From positions 198,730,103-198,794,102 of the forward strand of contig NC_134101.1 in the NCBI RefSeq assembly GCF_000715075.1: 64,000 nt of DNA. The letters are read 5' to 3'. This stretch comes from Nicotiana tabacum. Lineage: Eukaryota; Streptophyta; Magnoliopsida; Solanales; Solanaceae. The notes below the pieces were generated by a model. That model saw nothing but the letters and a program-made list of their open reading frames with translations. It was not told the DNA's origin and did not search any database. The position numbers and the translations under genes were made by a program. Below, in pieces: positions 41,461 to 53,470 of the stretch (its first letter is position 1; the number at the start of each line of letters is the position of its first letter).

Positions 41461-44400
41461 TGTCGCACCTCCTTTTTCCGCGCCCGCGGGGCGCGTAGGG
41501 AGTTTTCTCCAATTTAAGGACAGTCGAAACGAGATTTATTTGTTTTGTTTCAGAGTCGCCACCTGGGAATTTTAAGGCGTCCCAAGCCACCGGTTTTAAT
41601 CCCTGAATCGAGGAGAATATGACTCTGTTTGTTATTCTGCGAACCAGAAATCCTGAGTAAGGAATTCTGTTAATCCAGAAGAAAGTGTTAGGCATTTCCG
41701 AATTTCGTGGTTCTAGCACGGTCGCTCAACTGTTTTTATTATTGGCTTAATTATCTTGATTTTACTAAATACGTTTTTATTGCATGATTTTACTACCGCT
41801 TTTATTTATGGTTTACAATTATATAAACGAATTACGCGTACGTATATTCGTATTATATACCTTTTATAATTACAGGGGATCGTGTCACGCATACGTGTAT
41901 ACAATAAAATTGACCATATTATATTTTTTGTTAAAACTCATATGTTCAAAATTTAAAAATTAAGAACATCGTCACCATTGTATTTAGACAATGAATTGCA
42001 CATATCGGGCTATATGAAATTATTTTGATATCCTCGGAGAAATCTCTTTTATTAAAAAGTTCATTCGAAGTTGCGCGAACGCATAATACAAATTGCTTTT
42101 AAAAATATAATCAGGTTATGCGAACGCATCCCTAATTACGCCAAATATTCTTAATGGTATTATGGGTTTTCCACAAATTGTTTATTATATCTACACATTT
42201 TATATGAAAATCCTGAGAAATTCACATTTAAGGGATGCCTTTAAATTCTTTTAAAAGAATTCACAATTTATTAAATGTTGCCCGTCGATTATAATTTCCG
42301 CGTATAAATTATATTCATCCAGACTATTCAAATTCAAAGAAAAGAATAAAAATATGATTAATACTATTTTTAGCAAATACAACATATATATATATACCAA
42401 AGAATGAATTGCATATGAAACTAAAAAAATGATTTATAAAGGGAAGAGATATTTTTTGTTGAAGAATTTTTATTATTTAATGCAAACTATATTTCTACGT
42501 ATCATTGATATAGAATGTTGCAACTCGCGCTTATACATCCCATCTTATTCTCATATACTTGTTTTTAATCCAAAATTGTAATCGTTCGGTTAATTTGCTT
42601 ACGATGGTAGATAGGCATCCAGTTGATAAGAAAGGAATTAATATACAAACCTGATTCAATAAAATTGTCTTACATGCAACCTAACTGTATGTCGGAAACA
42701 TTCATAACATTCTAACATCGTAACGAGTTATATCAAATCACTTTTCACTAATGGTTATACATACATCTGTTATCTTATACATGAAAACAACACCAACACC
42801 ATTTTTACCTTATTTAACAATAGATGTTACTAGTGTAGTTTTCTTGATATTTCTACATTACTCTTTACTTAGCTAACAACACCAAAAAAAAAAAATTTAA
42901 ATAATGGCCAACATTCATGCCATATTCCCTACCTTGACAACTTAATTATATCTTCCTTAATGAAAATTTAGAAATTAACCTTATTACAACACTTATACAA
43001 ACTTCAAGAAATGACATTTAACTTACAGTCATCCCGTCAACATATACTACTTATTTAATCATGAAACAAAGCTGAATTTTTAACTAAAGAGCTCAAATGA
43101 ATAGAAGATAGTATTACAATTCAAACTTTATTTATTGTCATGTTGAAACCCTTCACAACATAGGTTTTAAAATATATGTACCTGGCAATGAAGGAAGAAG
43201 GAGTTAAAATTTTAGCAGTAGCAGCAGTAACAAATTCAGCAGAATAGCAGTATACAACAAGTCTGAACAAGACCCGTTAACCCAGATGAACAGTGACAGA
43301 AACTTGAGAGAAAGATTTCAGATTCAAACTGAACAATATCCACAAAACAAACAACGGACAGATTCTAGAAGAATAACATTTTTTCAGATTTCAGTTTCTT
43401 CCTCTTTCGGATTCCTATTTCTGATTTTTCTGTTTCTGTTTTCTTCTCTTCTTCTATCCAGATTTCTCTCTATGTATATATATTTCTGTGTATATATCTA
43501 ATGCCTTAAAATCAAACTCTTAAAATCTCTCTCCCTCTCTTTAAAAACTCTCTATGAAAACTGATCTTCAGTCCTAAAATCTGTCCTTCAAATCAGATTT
43601 TTCTCCTAATATCTCCTCTTTTTTTTTCTTGAATCTCTGTCTAGCTCCCTCTATTTATACAGGCCTGCCCCTTTCTTTTTAAGTGCTGCCTGGACCCTTT
43701 TCTCTTTTTTTTTTTTTAAAATCAGAAAGTTCCATTAAAAACTGCTTTTGAATACTTTAAATCCTATTAAGTGCTCTTATCCTGATTTTCAGCAGCCCCA
43801 TTATCCCTTGTTCCCCATTATTATCTTAAACTATAGCCACTAACATTACATTATAATACACTAGAACTAACACACTATTTTTACTGTTCCATTCCCAGAA
43901 ATGCCCCTGACCTACTGTTTTCTACTGCCCATTAATACAAGATCAGAATCTATTATGAAACAGATTTAAAAATCTGTTCAAACCTAATTATCAACCTGGT
44001 TTAAAACAACTAATACCAATTCTCTTAAGTTCCTAACCTAGTGGTATCTATCCAACAATTGTGAAATTGAATTTACCTAACATCTCAACAACATTATACT
44101 GAATTTCAACAATAATTCAAACTGAACTTCAGCTTTTGAACTAAGATCAAACAAACAGGAGCATTGTCAATATATTGACAATGCCCTGACACTTAATGTT
44201 CAGGAAACAATATACATACAACAATTATTCTGAAAGACTTATTGATTTACAAACAAGGGTGATTTAACTGACGAGTATTAACTTAAACTGATTATCTACA
44301 ACAATTGTCAACAAATAGTCTATAGAAACAGATTATTTTAATCAGTATCATCACAAACGGGAATTCATAATGTAACTAATCGACGAATTTAATCGAGTCG

Positions 44401-45993
44401 ATTACACACATTGTGAACAAACATAACCAACAGAAACAATTCATTTATTTGATCAGACATACGGGTATGAGACAAAAATGACAGAATTAATCAAACAAAA
44501 ATATGAAAAATTAACAGGTTATTAAAACAAACAAAAATACACGTAGAATACACAAAAGAAATAGAAAAATACCTCTGAACCTTCAAATTTATTCAAACTA
44601 GAACTCCACTTGGATTCGGACTTTTTGAAATCAAACAGACCTTAGTCGAAGTATTTTCAACTGAAAATACTTTGACTAAGGTCGATTAAACCTCAATCCT
44701 TCATTTGAATTGAAAAAGATTCCAAGATTGGAAATTTAGGGTTTCAGATCTTGGATTTTAAATCCGAACATTTCCGGGTAGATTCGAAGGGAACCAAAGA
44801 CGACACAAGGGTGAGGGAAGCCTAGGGGTGATTTGGTGTTAGTTTAGAACAGATCTGGGTGAGTTCATGTTTGGCTCGAATCTTCAAATGAAGATTCGAG
44901 AAGCTCTGAAGTGATTCAAGCCAAACAAACACCGGATCCATAACAAGGCACGCTAGGGGGTGCTATGGTGTTAACTAGGGGATGTTTGGTTTAGATCTGA
45001 GTTTGGCTCGAATCTTCAAATGAAGATTCGAGAACCTTCAGGAAGATTCGAGCCAAGCGGCTAACATATTCGGATAGAGGGTGTTCAGGGGGTTCTGGGG
45101 TGTTAAGGTGGTGACCGGCGGCGTTGATGCCGCCGGGTTTCAAGCGGTGGGGAATAAGGGCGGCTACGGTTAGGGGTTTGGTTTCGGAAGGGATGATGAA
45201 CAGGAGAGGAGGGAGGTGTTTAGTTAGGGGGGCCGGGGTAAGGATTTGGGGTTTATATAGGGGGAAGGTGGATTGATACTGACCGTTAGATCAAGTAGAA
45301 TGAAAGGCCAGGATCTATCCACTTAACCAAACGATGTCGTTTGGTTTAAGTTGGGGGGACGGGTTGAACCGGGTATTGGATCGGGTAAGGATTATGGGTT
45401 AGGTTCGTAGGATTTCAGCCGTTGGTTGGCTTTGATCCAACGGTCCTTGATAAAATGGGACCAAACGTCGTCGTTTGGTCTTTGCCTTGAATTGGACCGG
45501 ACCTGGGTTGTCTGGATTGGGCTGAGGGGGTTTATTTTGTTTGGGCCTGGATTTAGGTCCAGGTCCGATTTTTCTTTTACAACTTATTATTTTTTTTCCT
45601 AATTTTATTCTTAATTATAAAAAATCCTAATAAAAATTATAAAACAATTTTTAACCTTACACAAAATATTAATTACTTTATAACAACTATTTAACACATA
45701 GTCAAAACATTAATCACACAGTGACATATTTAAAAATAGAACGAATGCATTTTTTTTTGTGATTTTATTTTAAATTAACTCAATTATTAAATGCGTAATT
45801 AAATCCTAGATACGCATGAAACATGTATTTTTATTTTAATTTTGTTTAATTATAACAAAGCAAACATTTACGGATAAAACACAAACAATTAATAAACGCA
45901 AAACAATTTCTAAAATTGCACAATAAAAGAAATTAATTTTATTTTTGATTTATTTTGGAGTACTTTTCGTGAGGCAAAAATCACGTGCTCACA
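41461..45993 (-). mobile_element. 5' LTR of the Ogre-like element (4,533 bp)
   Basis: Starts TGTGAGCACG (at 45993) and ends GGAGGTGCGACA (at 41461), in minus orientation. TATA box at 43652-43659. It is the partner of 24107-28491, with palindromes at 44161-44184 and 44638-44683. It has a different sequence at 43618-43800 and about 85 extra bases at 45247-45345. The few remaining differences are scattered point changes. Confidence 0.93.
43652..43659 (-). promoter_or_regulatory. TATA box, right Ogre LTR
   Basis: TATAAATA on the minus strand, context 'ggcctgtataaatagaggg'. This LTR is the one placed to drive the element RNA. Confidence 0.55.
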
Positions 45994-46731
45994 GGACCTT
46001 TTCCATACTCGAACGGGCATAGATACATCTTGGTGGCAGTTGATTATGTGTCTAAGTGGGTGGAGGTCATTGCTCTTCCCTCTAATGATGCAAAGGTGGT
46101 GGTAAGTTTTGTCAAGAAACATATCTTCACACGTTTTGGAACTCCCAGAGTGTTGATCAGCGATGGAGGTACGCATTTCTACAACAAACTGTTAAACAAT
46201 GTCCTTGCAAAGTACGGGGTCAAGCATAAGGTCTCCACTGCCTATCACCCACATACGAGTGGTCAAGTGGAGGTTTCAAACAGAGAGGTAAAGCAAATTC
46301 TTGAGAAAACAGCGAGTGCAAATAGAAAAGATTGGGCCGGAAAGTTAGACGACGCATTGTGGGCGTATCGAACAGCATACAAAACTCCCATAAGTGCTTC
46401 TCCTTATAGATTGGTGTATGGGAAGGCATGTCACTTGCCCGTCGAACTTGAGAACAAGGCATATTGGGCAATAAAGAAGCTGAACATGGATGGGGACTTA
46501 GCTGGAGAGAAGAGGTTGCTGCAACTCGATGAGCTCGAGGAGTTTCGATTACATGCATATGAGAATGCCAAATTGTATAAAGAGAAAACTAAGAGGTGGC
46601 ATGACAAGCACATTCAACATCGAGAGTTCGAGCCAGGGCAAGAAGTTCTGTTGTTCAATTCGAGGTTGAAGCTTTTCCCCGGAAAGCTTAAATCTCGTTG
46701 GTCGGGAAACAACGGGAAAGGGGAAGAATAA
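45994..46731 (+). pseudogene. pol: Athila integrase, C-terminal two thirds
   Basis: This resumes the integrase cut at 24106. It has '[18 protein letters not shown]', the second catalytic Asp (ISDGGTHF), a Glu-containing '[15 protein letters not shown]', and the tail 'HRPREF'-like '[20 protein letters not shown]' and 'GKLKSRWSG'. In related elements RWSG is followed by a GPF/Y motif; here it switches to 'NNGKGEE' and a TAA, so the pol end is lost, probably by deletion. No env-like frame or 3' LTR was recognised further on. Confidence 0.9.
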
Positions 46732-47312
46732 AAAGAGAAAAAGAAAAGAAAAGAGATATTTTATATTTTCTTATATTTTTTTGTCTCTTGATTTTACTTT
46801 TTTTTTTTTTCTTATTTTAATCATTTTTAGTCTGATATTTATTTTAATTATTTTTGTTTTTAATGTGTTTTGAAAATTATAAGTGTCTTGATAAAATTTC
46901 GTAAAGTATCTGGGCCAGAATAAGAAAGGTGACAATTAAAAGTGTTAATAAAAATGTGAAGATAGTTGTGCAACAAAAGTTTTATCTTGGTGTTTGTGCA
47001 GGGAAAGTAGGATAAACTGTAAAAGCTGAAAGTTTGCTGTGAAAATTGGGCAGAAAATGATGTGCCACAAGTTTTGTATTTCTGCACAGTGTCTTTCCTC
47101 TGTGTTTTTGTCTTGTAGTGAAGGCTCCGTTGGTTTCTTAGTAGACAATGAGTCTGAACTCCTCTACTTTTTGCTTAACTTTCTCCAAAAGCTATTCCAA
47201 TTCTACTGTTTGGCTCTTTTTCCTCTTCCTTTTTGTTTCTTCCCTCAAGGTTTTTTCCTAGTAAACAATGATTTTGAACTCCACCTCTTGTCAAAAGATA
47301 AGACGGACGATG
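46732..47312. other. Unassigned AT-rich DNA after Athila pol
   Basis: Purine-rich start ('agaaaaagaaaagaaaagag'), then T-rich tracts. Only short frames are present. It may be the remnant of the Athila region between pol and the 3' LTR, but I recognise nothing specific. Confidence 0.4.
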
Positions 47313-47572
47313 TTCCTCCCTCCCTTTCAAATTAAAGGAGGTACTTTTTTTTTTGTCTCTTCTAAAATAAATAATATATTTTTATATTTAAAAATAATTT
47401 AACTTTAAACTCTTCATTTTATCATTAATGTGAAGTTTTTATAGTCACATAAATGTTATGACCCTCACAAAACCTTTATCCTTTAAGTTTTTAAGACCAC
47501 AAATTTTTTTTAAAAAATTTAAATTTCGTATCGAGTCAAACTATCTCATATAAATTAAAACAGAAAGAGTAT
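47313..47572. mobile_element. Stowaway-like MITE (decayed)
   Basis: Left end 'ttcctccctccctttcaaat', right end 'ataaattaaaacagaaagagta', an imperfect inverted repeat. The inner text 'atttaactttaaactcttca', 'tttttaagaccacaa' and 'cgagtcaaactatctcat' matches a MITE family I recall from Solanaceae. Target duplication is unclear. Confidence 0.65.
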
Positions 47573-47994
47573 ATTGTGCTTAATATTTTGGTTAAGGACT
47601 CAAAAGCTCAAAAGGAAAAAGATGGCTATTTGTGTATATTTTTGGTGTAAAGGTGACTCCCTCTCGTGGTTCCCTGTCAGAAAAGCAAAATTATGCAAGG
47701 AAACCATATGAAAACCAATTAATTGCAGACACGTCAGCTTTTGCAAAAGTGATGTGGGTCCACAAGTTAGACGCCATTAGTCTTTTTTCTACGTGATTTG
47801 CTTTGAGTTGAAACGACAAATTAATTAAGGTGTCTAATGTTTATGGACGTCGTGAATATGTTCCTTGTGACCACAATCCGTGTAATAACAAGCAGTGCAT
47901 GATAATTGTATATTTTGCCATCAATTTGTGTGATTTCACAAAAAAATTCTTGTTTGCTTAAAATTTGAGTAACAATTAAATTTATATTGTGGTT
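47573..47994. other. Single-copy-looking DNA, no gene seen
   Basis: Includes 'gacacgtcagc' and 'cacgtga'-like boxes, but no open frame above about 40 codons or repeat was noticed. Confidence 0.4.
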
Positions 47995-48577
47995 TTAAGG
48001 ATATGTAATTCAATTCAATATCAATTGATAAACAAGGAATTAAATAGATAAATTAAAGAATAAAATAGATCAAACTAGTGTGTAAGCTAAATCTCGACCT
48101 CGATCTGTGACAATCTCGAGGTATGAAAATGGAATTAACAAATGATAAAACAACTCTTAATGAACCGTCAGTGAAATAGCAAGAGAGTAAAACGTATATA
48201 TTTTCTTATCAGAGAACAATGTGTCTTACAAATGAATGGGATCCTCCTTTATATAATAAGGGAGTTCTAAATAAGGTACACTTTTAATTATAGTAGGAAA
48301 TCATATTTGACAACTGTCTAACCGCTGAAGATCAATTTATTCCGAAATTCACGTCGTGATCTCCGGCCCGTTGCGGGTATCTCGCTCTTTCTGTTACTGA
48401 ATCATATCGGCGTTATCTCGAAGCACGCCTTCTTCTGACCTCGGTAAGTGTTATAGACCTCGACCTTGGAAAGGTACTTCGACCCCGAGCTCAACGCCCT
48501 GGTCTTCCGACGTGGTATCACTTTTTCCATCGAATGACGAAATTGGGTAGCCTCAATTTTCACCGTATACAGATAGT
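47995..48577 (-). mobile_element. LTR-like fragment of another retroelement
   Basis: On the minus strand it has a TATA box ('ttatataaaggagg', about 48250-48265) followed by 'cccattcatttgtaag' and a leader, and upstream a GAGGTCGAG-rich segment (48420-48510). This layout resembles Solanaceae retroelement LTRs. It is cut at 48577 by the next Ogre-like element. The family is undetermined. Confidence 0.4.
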
Positions 48578-50888
48578 TGTCACACCTCCTTTTTCCTACA
48601 CCCGAAGGTATATAAGGGAGCTTTTCCAATTAAAGTGACATTATTCGAAATGAGATTCGTTTATTTAAAGATTCAGAGTCGCCACTTGGGATAATTTATG
48701 GTGTCCCAAGTCACCGGTTCGAATCCCAAATCGAGGAAAAGATTGACTCTGTATTGTAGCCTGCGAACCAGAAATCCGGGTAAGAAATTCTGTTAACCCG
48801 GGAGAAGGTGTTAGGCACTCCCGAATTCCGTGGTTCTAGCACGGTCGCTTAACCATTTATACTTGGCTTAAATTATTTAATTATGTGTTTAGAAACTACA
48901 TGCATTTTTACCTTTACCGCTTTTAATTACGTGATTTACTCGTACTTAAAGAATTATCGAGTTACGCATACGTATACTCGTGTGGTTTGGCGTGTCAAGA
49001 GTCATGTCACGCGTACGTGTACACAATTCACAACACTTAATTTATTTAAGAAAAAAAAACTTAGTCAAAGTCGCGCGGACGCGGACCTTAATTTATTTTT
49101 GAAAATTCGTAATTATGTCACGCGAACATATCCACAATCACAATAATATTTTAAACGGCCCTAAAGGTTTCTCTAAGAATATTTATTATTTTACCTCTAC
49201 ATTATGAAATTAACACAAGAGCCATTTGTTACTAAGTGTCTAACTATGACTTGCCTCAAATTTCCTTTTTTAAGACCCTAATTATTTAACACTAAAGTAC
49301 TTGAGAAGTCCCTTCCAAACAACAAGGCTTTATTAAACCATTTTATTAGCGGAAGGGCCTGAATATTTTGGCAACGCCGGCTGCAAGCAAGGACTTCAGG
49401 ATCGAATCCCTGAAGCCATACCTACCAGTGATCTCTCATAATCTTTTTAACCGTTGAGGAGGGGAGAAAGACGAGTCGGGGCATGAATAAGAACTTTATA
49501 TATATCAATCAACAATAATCCTCTTTTAAACTAAGGAAAAAACTATATGGAAACATCAATTGGTTATAGTTAAGACCAAGCAATCTATACATAGACAAAA
49601 TTTTAGCAGAAGCTATTGTTGTATACAATCTATACCTTGAGCACAGTTGGACAACTTAACACATGAATCATAACAAGAAAACAAGTATAAACAACAGAAG
49701 CTAATAGAATTTAACATTCAAACAAGACTCTTATTCAAATTCCAATTCGAACATCCAAATCTGTATACAAATTCAATCTGGTTCCAACTTGTGGCACTTC
49801 ATTTGTTAGCAAAGGGTATGAAGGAATACCTGGAAATGAAAGTCAAAAGGGGTGAGATCAGAAGTAAAAACAACAGCAATCACCAGCAGCAACAAAACAG
49901 TCCCAGTTTTAATCCAGCTATTAATCCCAGATAGTTCAATGAAACAGTATATGGAAGATGGTTTCAGCCAATTCGAAATTGAAAACCAGAAAATAGAAAT
50001 CAATGAAACAGTAAATTCCAGTGTTTTTTCAGAATATATTCTTGTCTCCCTCTCTCAGAATCTCTTCCAAGTTTTCTTAGCTCTCTGCCCCTGTATATCC
50101 AGTGTATCCAGAGTGTATATCGAGTGTATACCGCTCTCTTCGCCCCCCTCTTTTTTTTCCTTCTCTAATATGATTTTCAGCCCCCTTAAATGGGCATTCA
50201 ATTAGTGCATTTTTCACTACCAATTCAACTTTTTATTTCTTTAATCATCCACTTAATTGTCCACTCAATTATTGCTTTTAGTTAATTTGATAATGCAAAT
50301 ACTACCCTACCACTATTAGGAGCTTCTCAATTAGTAAATTGGCCCAACCAGATTTTCCTCTTCTTATTCTCAATGGGTTTGGCTGAGTTTTGGTTTTGAG
50401 CCTAGCTAAATTGGGCCAACCAGATTTTTCTCTTCTTATTCTCTTTTCCTTTTAAATTTTCTTTTCCTTTTTCTTTTCAACAATTAAAACTAAAATCCTA
50501 ATTAATTATAAAACACCAAATTAACTTTAAAATACTAATTAATTCTAACTAATAATTATCACAAATAATTAAATGCCAAATTAAAAGAAAATCACACAAT
50601 TTGACTAAAATTACAAAAATATGTTATATATTTTTTTTGAATTTTCATTTTTGTAAAACATCTAATTATTAATTAATTCCAAAAAATGTAAAAATCAAAT
50701 CTCAAATGAAAATGCTATATTTTTGTATTTTTAATGCATTAACAAAATTAAACATGCACACAAATATATGCGAACAATCAGGGAAATCACACAATAATTC
50801 CTAAAAATAACACATAATTAAAGAAAAGACCTAATTTTGGGAATTCTTTTGGAGTAATTCGTATGAGGCAAAAATCGCGTGCTCACAG
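48578..50888 (-). mobile_element. 3' LTR of the second Ogre-like element (2,311 bp)
   Basis: Minus-strand start TGTGAGCACGCG (50888) and end GGAGGTGTGACA (48578). The last 270 bases share the conserved Ogre LTR end ('gagcgaccgtgctagaacca...gtgcctaacaccttctcccg'). The rest is only weakly similar to the other Ogre LTRs. Confidence 0.9.
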
Positions 50889-50904
50889 CTGCCCCTCTTT
50901 GTCC
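50889..50904 (-). other. Polypurine tract of the second Ogre-like element
   Basis: Minus-strand 'gacaaagaggggcagc' abuts the LTR start, as in the first element. Confidence 0.85.
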
Positions 50905-51026
50905 GGAAACATGAAGAGTTTTCGTGCAAAGATAAAATGAGCGGATACGAGCGATTTTAGCCTGTTTGAATACTCCGTGGGGAAGCATTTTTGAAAGATT
51001 TGACCGAACCTCTGATTCAAAGGTTT

Positions 51027-51069
51027 CCTACATATCCTTGGCTATAAAGGAATCAGGTCAATGTAGTTC
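51027..51069 (-). other. Boundary hairpin motif, copy 5 (before PPT)
   Basis: Same 43-base sequence as copy 2: outer stem CTACAT/ATGTAG, inner ATTCCTT/AAGGAT. Confidence 0.65.
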
Positions 51070-51349
51070 AGGAAGTTTTGGTAGCTGGGACTACTATGAA
51101 GCTACGGTTTTGCTGTTTATTGACCTCCTTATTACACCATGACAAAAATGAAGAAGCTAGACTAAGCTATAATCTATGTTTTACAAAGATTTATTTCCAA
51201 ACTTGATCTTGTGACTGATGTTGCCTTGTCGAGTTGTGCTTCCTCCGCTGTTTCTTTACTTCTGGCTCGACTTGTGGTCTTCCTTCTGATTTCTGCTGGG
51301 GATTTTTGTTGTAACCCTCCGCTTTACTGACTTCAAATTTCAATGTATT

Positions 51350-51950
51350 CCTCTGTTATATGGGCGGGCTCCCAACTTCAAAACTTGAAAAATGTAAAGA
51401 CTGAAATGTATTCCCTGCTCTCCAGGCGGGCTCCTGACTGCTAAACTTGAACTGCTTCTCCCTGTTCTCCAAGCGGGTACCTGATTGCTAGACTTGAAAT
51501 GTATTCCTTGCTCTCCAGGCGGGCTCCTAACTGCTAACTTGAAATGTATTCCCTGATCTTCAGGCGGGCTCCTGAATTCAACCAAAATAGACGAAAACAA
51601 AGGAAATTTTTCTGCCCCAGTTTGGGTATCTGGGAACATATGTAAGTGTAAAACGAATCACATTACCAAATATCAATAAGAACTTGAAAACTAAAACTTG
51701 AATTGTACTCCCTTGTTCTCCAAGCGGGCTCCTGACTGCTGAACTTGAATGTATTCCCTGCTCTCCAGGCGGGCTCCTGACTGCTAACTTGAAATGTATT
51801 CCCTGCTCTTCAGGCGGGCTCCTGACTGCTGAACTTGAATGTATTACCTGCTCTCCAGGTGGGCTCCTGACTGCTGCGCTTGAAAGTATTCCCTGCTCTC
51901 CAGGCGGGCTCCTGACTTCAATGAAACAGATAAAACAAAGAAAACTTTCT
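51350..51950 (-). repeat. 3'-UTR tandem array 'ctccaggcgggctcctgactgct'
   Basis: About ten units of 43-48 bases in two blocks (51358-51580 and 51717-51915). The blocks are separated by a segment (51586-51690) that is repeated, diverged, after the second block (51922-52045). Read on the minus strand the core GGAGCCCGCCTGGAGAGCA is homologous to the arrays of the two other elements. Confidence 0.88.
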
Positions 51951-52029
51951 GCCCCGTTTGGAGGTTGGGCACATATGTGAGTGTTAAACTGAATCATATT
52001 ACCAAATATTACTAAGAATTCGAAAGCTA

Positions 52030-52600
52030 GGTCCCAATTATCCAGGGGGGTCCTGACAATTCTTACCTAAACGACAATTTTAAATCTAAGTTATATCTTC
52101 TAAAGGTATGACTTCCGCTAAATCTTGTTATCTAAGAGGGTCTTAAAGTTATCCCATTATCCAGGAGGGTCCTGAAAACTCCTAATTACATCATATCTTA
52201 GACATGCAAACTTTGAAACCAACTTATATTCCCTGGGGTATATTCATGCTATTTATGATTGTTTTGATTTTTTTTAAACTAGGTCCCAATTTACAGGAGG
52301 GTCCTGAAAATTTCTGACTAAATTTGGAAAAGGCGGAAAAATATGGCGTTTCTGCTTGGGGAAAATGTTGAGGAAACAGAAAATCATAACCATTAATCTG
52401 GGAAAGAAGAGAAGTCAGAATCTTTGTTCTCATGGGGTAATGTCCAAAGTGTATCTCAAACATACAAACTTCAAAGTTCCACTTATAATCTTCTAGGGTG
52501 CACTCATGCCAAATTCCGCTACTCATGATTATTTTGAATTTTAAACTAAGTCCTATTTTCCAGGAGGGTCCTGAGAATTTCCGCGATCAATTCTGCCTGG
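52030..52600 (-). repeat. Dispersed repeat 'ccaggagggtcctgaaaatt'
   Basis: Copies near 52040, 52150, 52295 and 52560, each with 'aggtcc' or 'aagtcc' shortly upstream. Spacing is 110-265 bases, with partly duplicated spacers ('tcatgcta/tttatgattgttttga' near 52245 and 52515). Confidence 0.7.
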
Positions 52601-53279
52601 TACTTACTCTTCCTACGGATGATTTCCCAAAACAAATGCCATTTTTTCCCCTGTTTCAAATCAAAGAAAATTTTATCAGTTTAAAACGTGGTGGTTCATC
52701 GTGGCATTTTTGCTGGAGGTGTTTTTCTCTTTGCCATTCTTTGCTTCGTCCAACTGCCTTGAACTGATCGAAAAGATTGTTTTGACCTTCTGACTGATCC
52801 TTAACTGCAAGATCCCCAACTGCTATTTCCCCTCCTGACCTTTCTGCCTGAAACCATACATCTCCCACGACATTACTGAACCATTCCACAGTTTTAACTT
52901 TTGCTTACGCCATAGGTCCCATTTTTCATCATATCATCTTTGGCATGTTCTAGCTGCATTTTGCTTTGTGCAATTCCGAAACTGGTAGTAAGCTTTGAAA
53001 TTCCTTCTTACAAGGCTAAACTTGGTAGAGCTTTAGAGAAATAAAGTTAACAGCAATGAAATGCCAGTATTTTGAGAATAAAGAAAAGAATCCAAATTTG
53101 GATGACTATTGGAGACAGGAAAAGGGACTTATCTAAGCGGAATCACTGGCACCAATGATCATGGTATGCATTTGGATTAATCAGCCCAGTCTATTTAACT
53201 AATCTCCTTTCCAATTATTTTACTTTGTTCTCCAAGATTTCCACAACCCAATTTTACTTTCTGCCAACTTACGGACCTC

Positions 53280-53470
53280 GTTCGACTTGCAGTGCCCTGA
53301 AGGGTTTTCACCGACAAACCTCTCTCATTTGTTGATTCCTCAATTACTTGTCGCCTGATGGTGCCCGTGAAGGTTTTCACCAATAAGACTCTCTCATTTT
53401 TATTTTCTCTCGGCTTTCATCGCCTCATGGTGCCCATGAGGGTTTTCACCAATAAGACTCTCTCATTTTT
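53280..53470 (-). repeat. Three-unit repeat 'ggttttcaccaataagactctctcattttt'
   Basis: Units near 53302, 53367 and 53435, matching 30300-30490 in both sequence and position relative to integrase. Confidence 0.75.

Larger units (their letters stand above)
24107..45993 (-). mobile_element. Ogre-like Ty3/gypsy retrotransposon, 21.9 kb, nearly complete
   Basis: Flanked by the 5-bp duplication GGACC (24102-24106 and 45994-45998). It has two large LTRs (24107-28491; 41461-45993), a tRNA-type PBS next to the right LTR and a PPT next to the left one, so it is transcribed right to left. Order: 5' LTR, PBS, leader, ORF1 (unknown function), gag, protease with a G-patch-like motif, intron, RT, degenerate RNase H, archaeal-type RNase H, integrase, long 3' UTR with tandem arrays, PPT, 3' LTR. 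Extra ORF1, intron and large size are hallmarks of the Ogre group of the Tat clade. Frameshifts and nonsense codons leave it non-autonomous. Confidence 0.93.

Noticed and set aside
47039..47335. 98-codon frame rich in Phe, Leu and Cys
   Set aside because: Hydrophobic but overlapping the start of a MITE, without homology I recognise; too weak to call an Athila env remnant.
51340..51997. Repetitive proteins (VRSPPGEQGIHF-type)
   Set aside because: Same cause in the second element. The frame is in element sense, but it lies beyond the integrase stop, has no conserved start, and counterpart arrays do not encode it.
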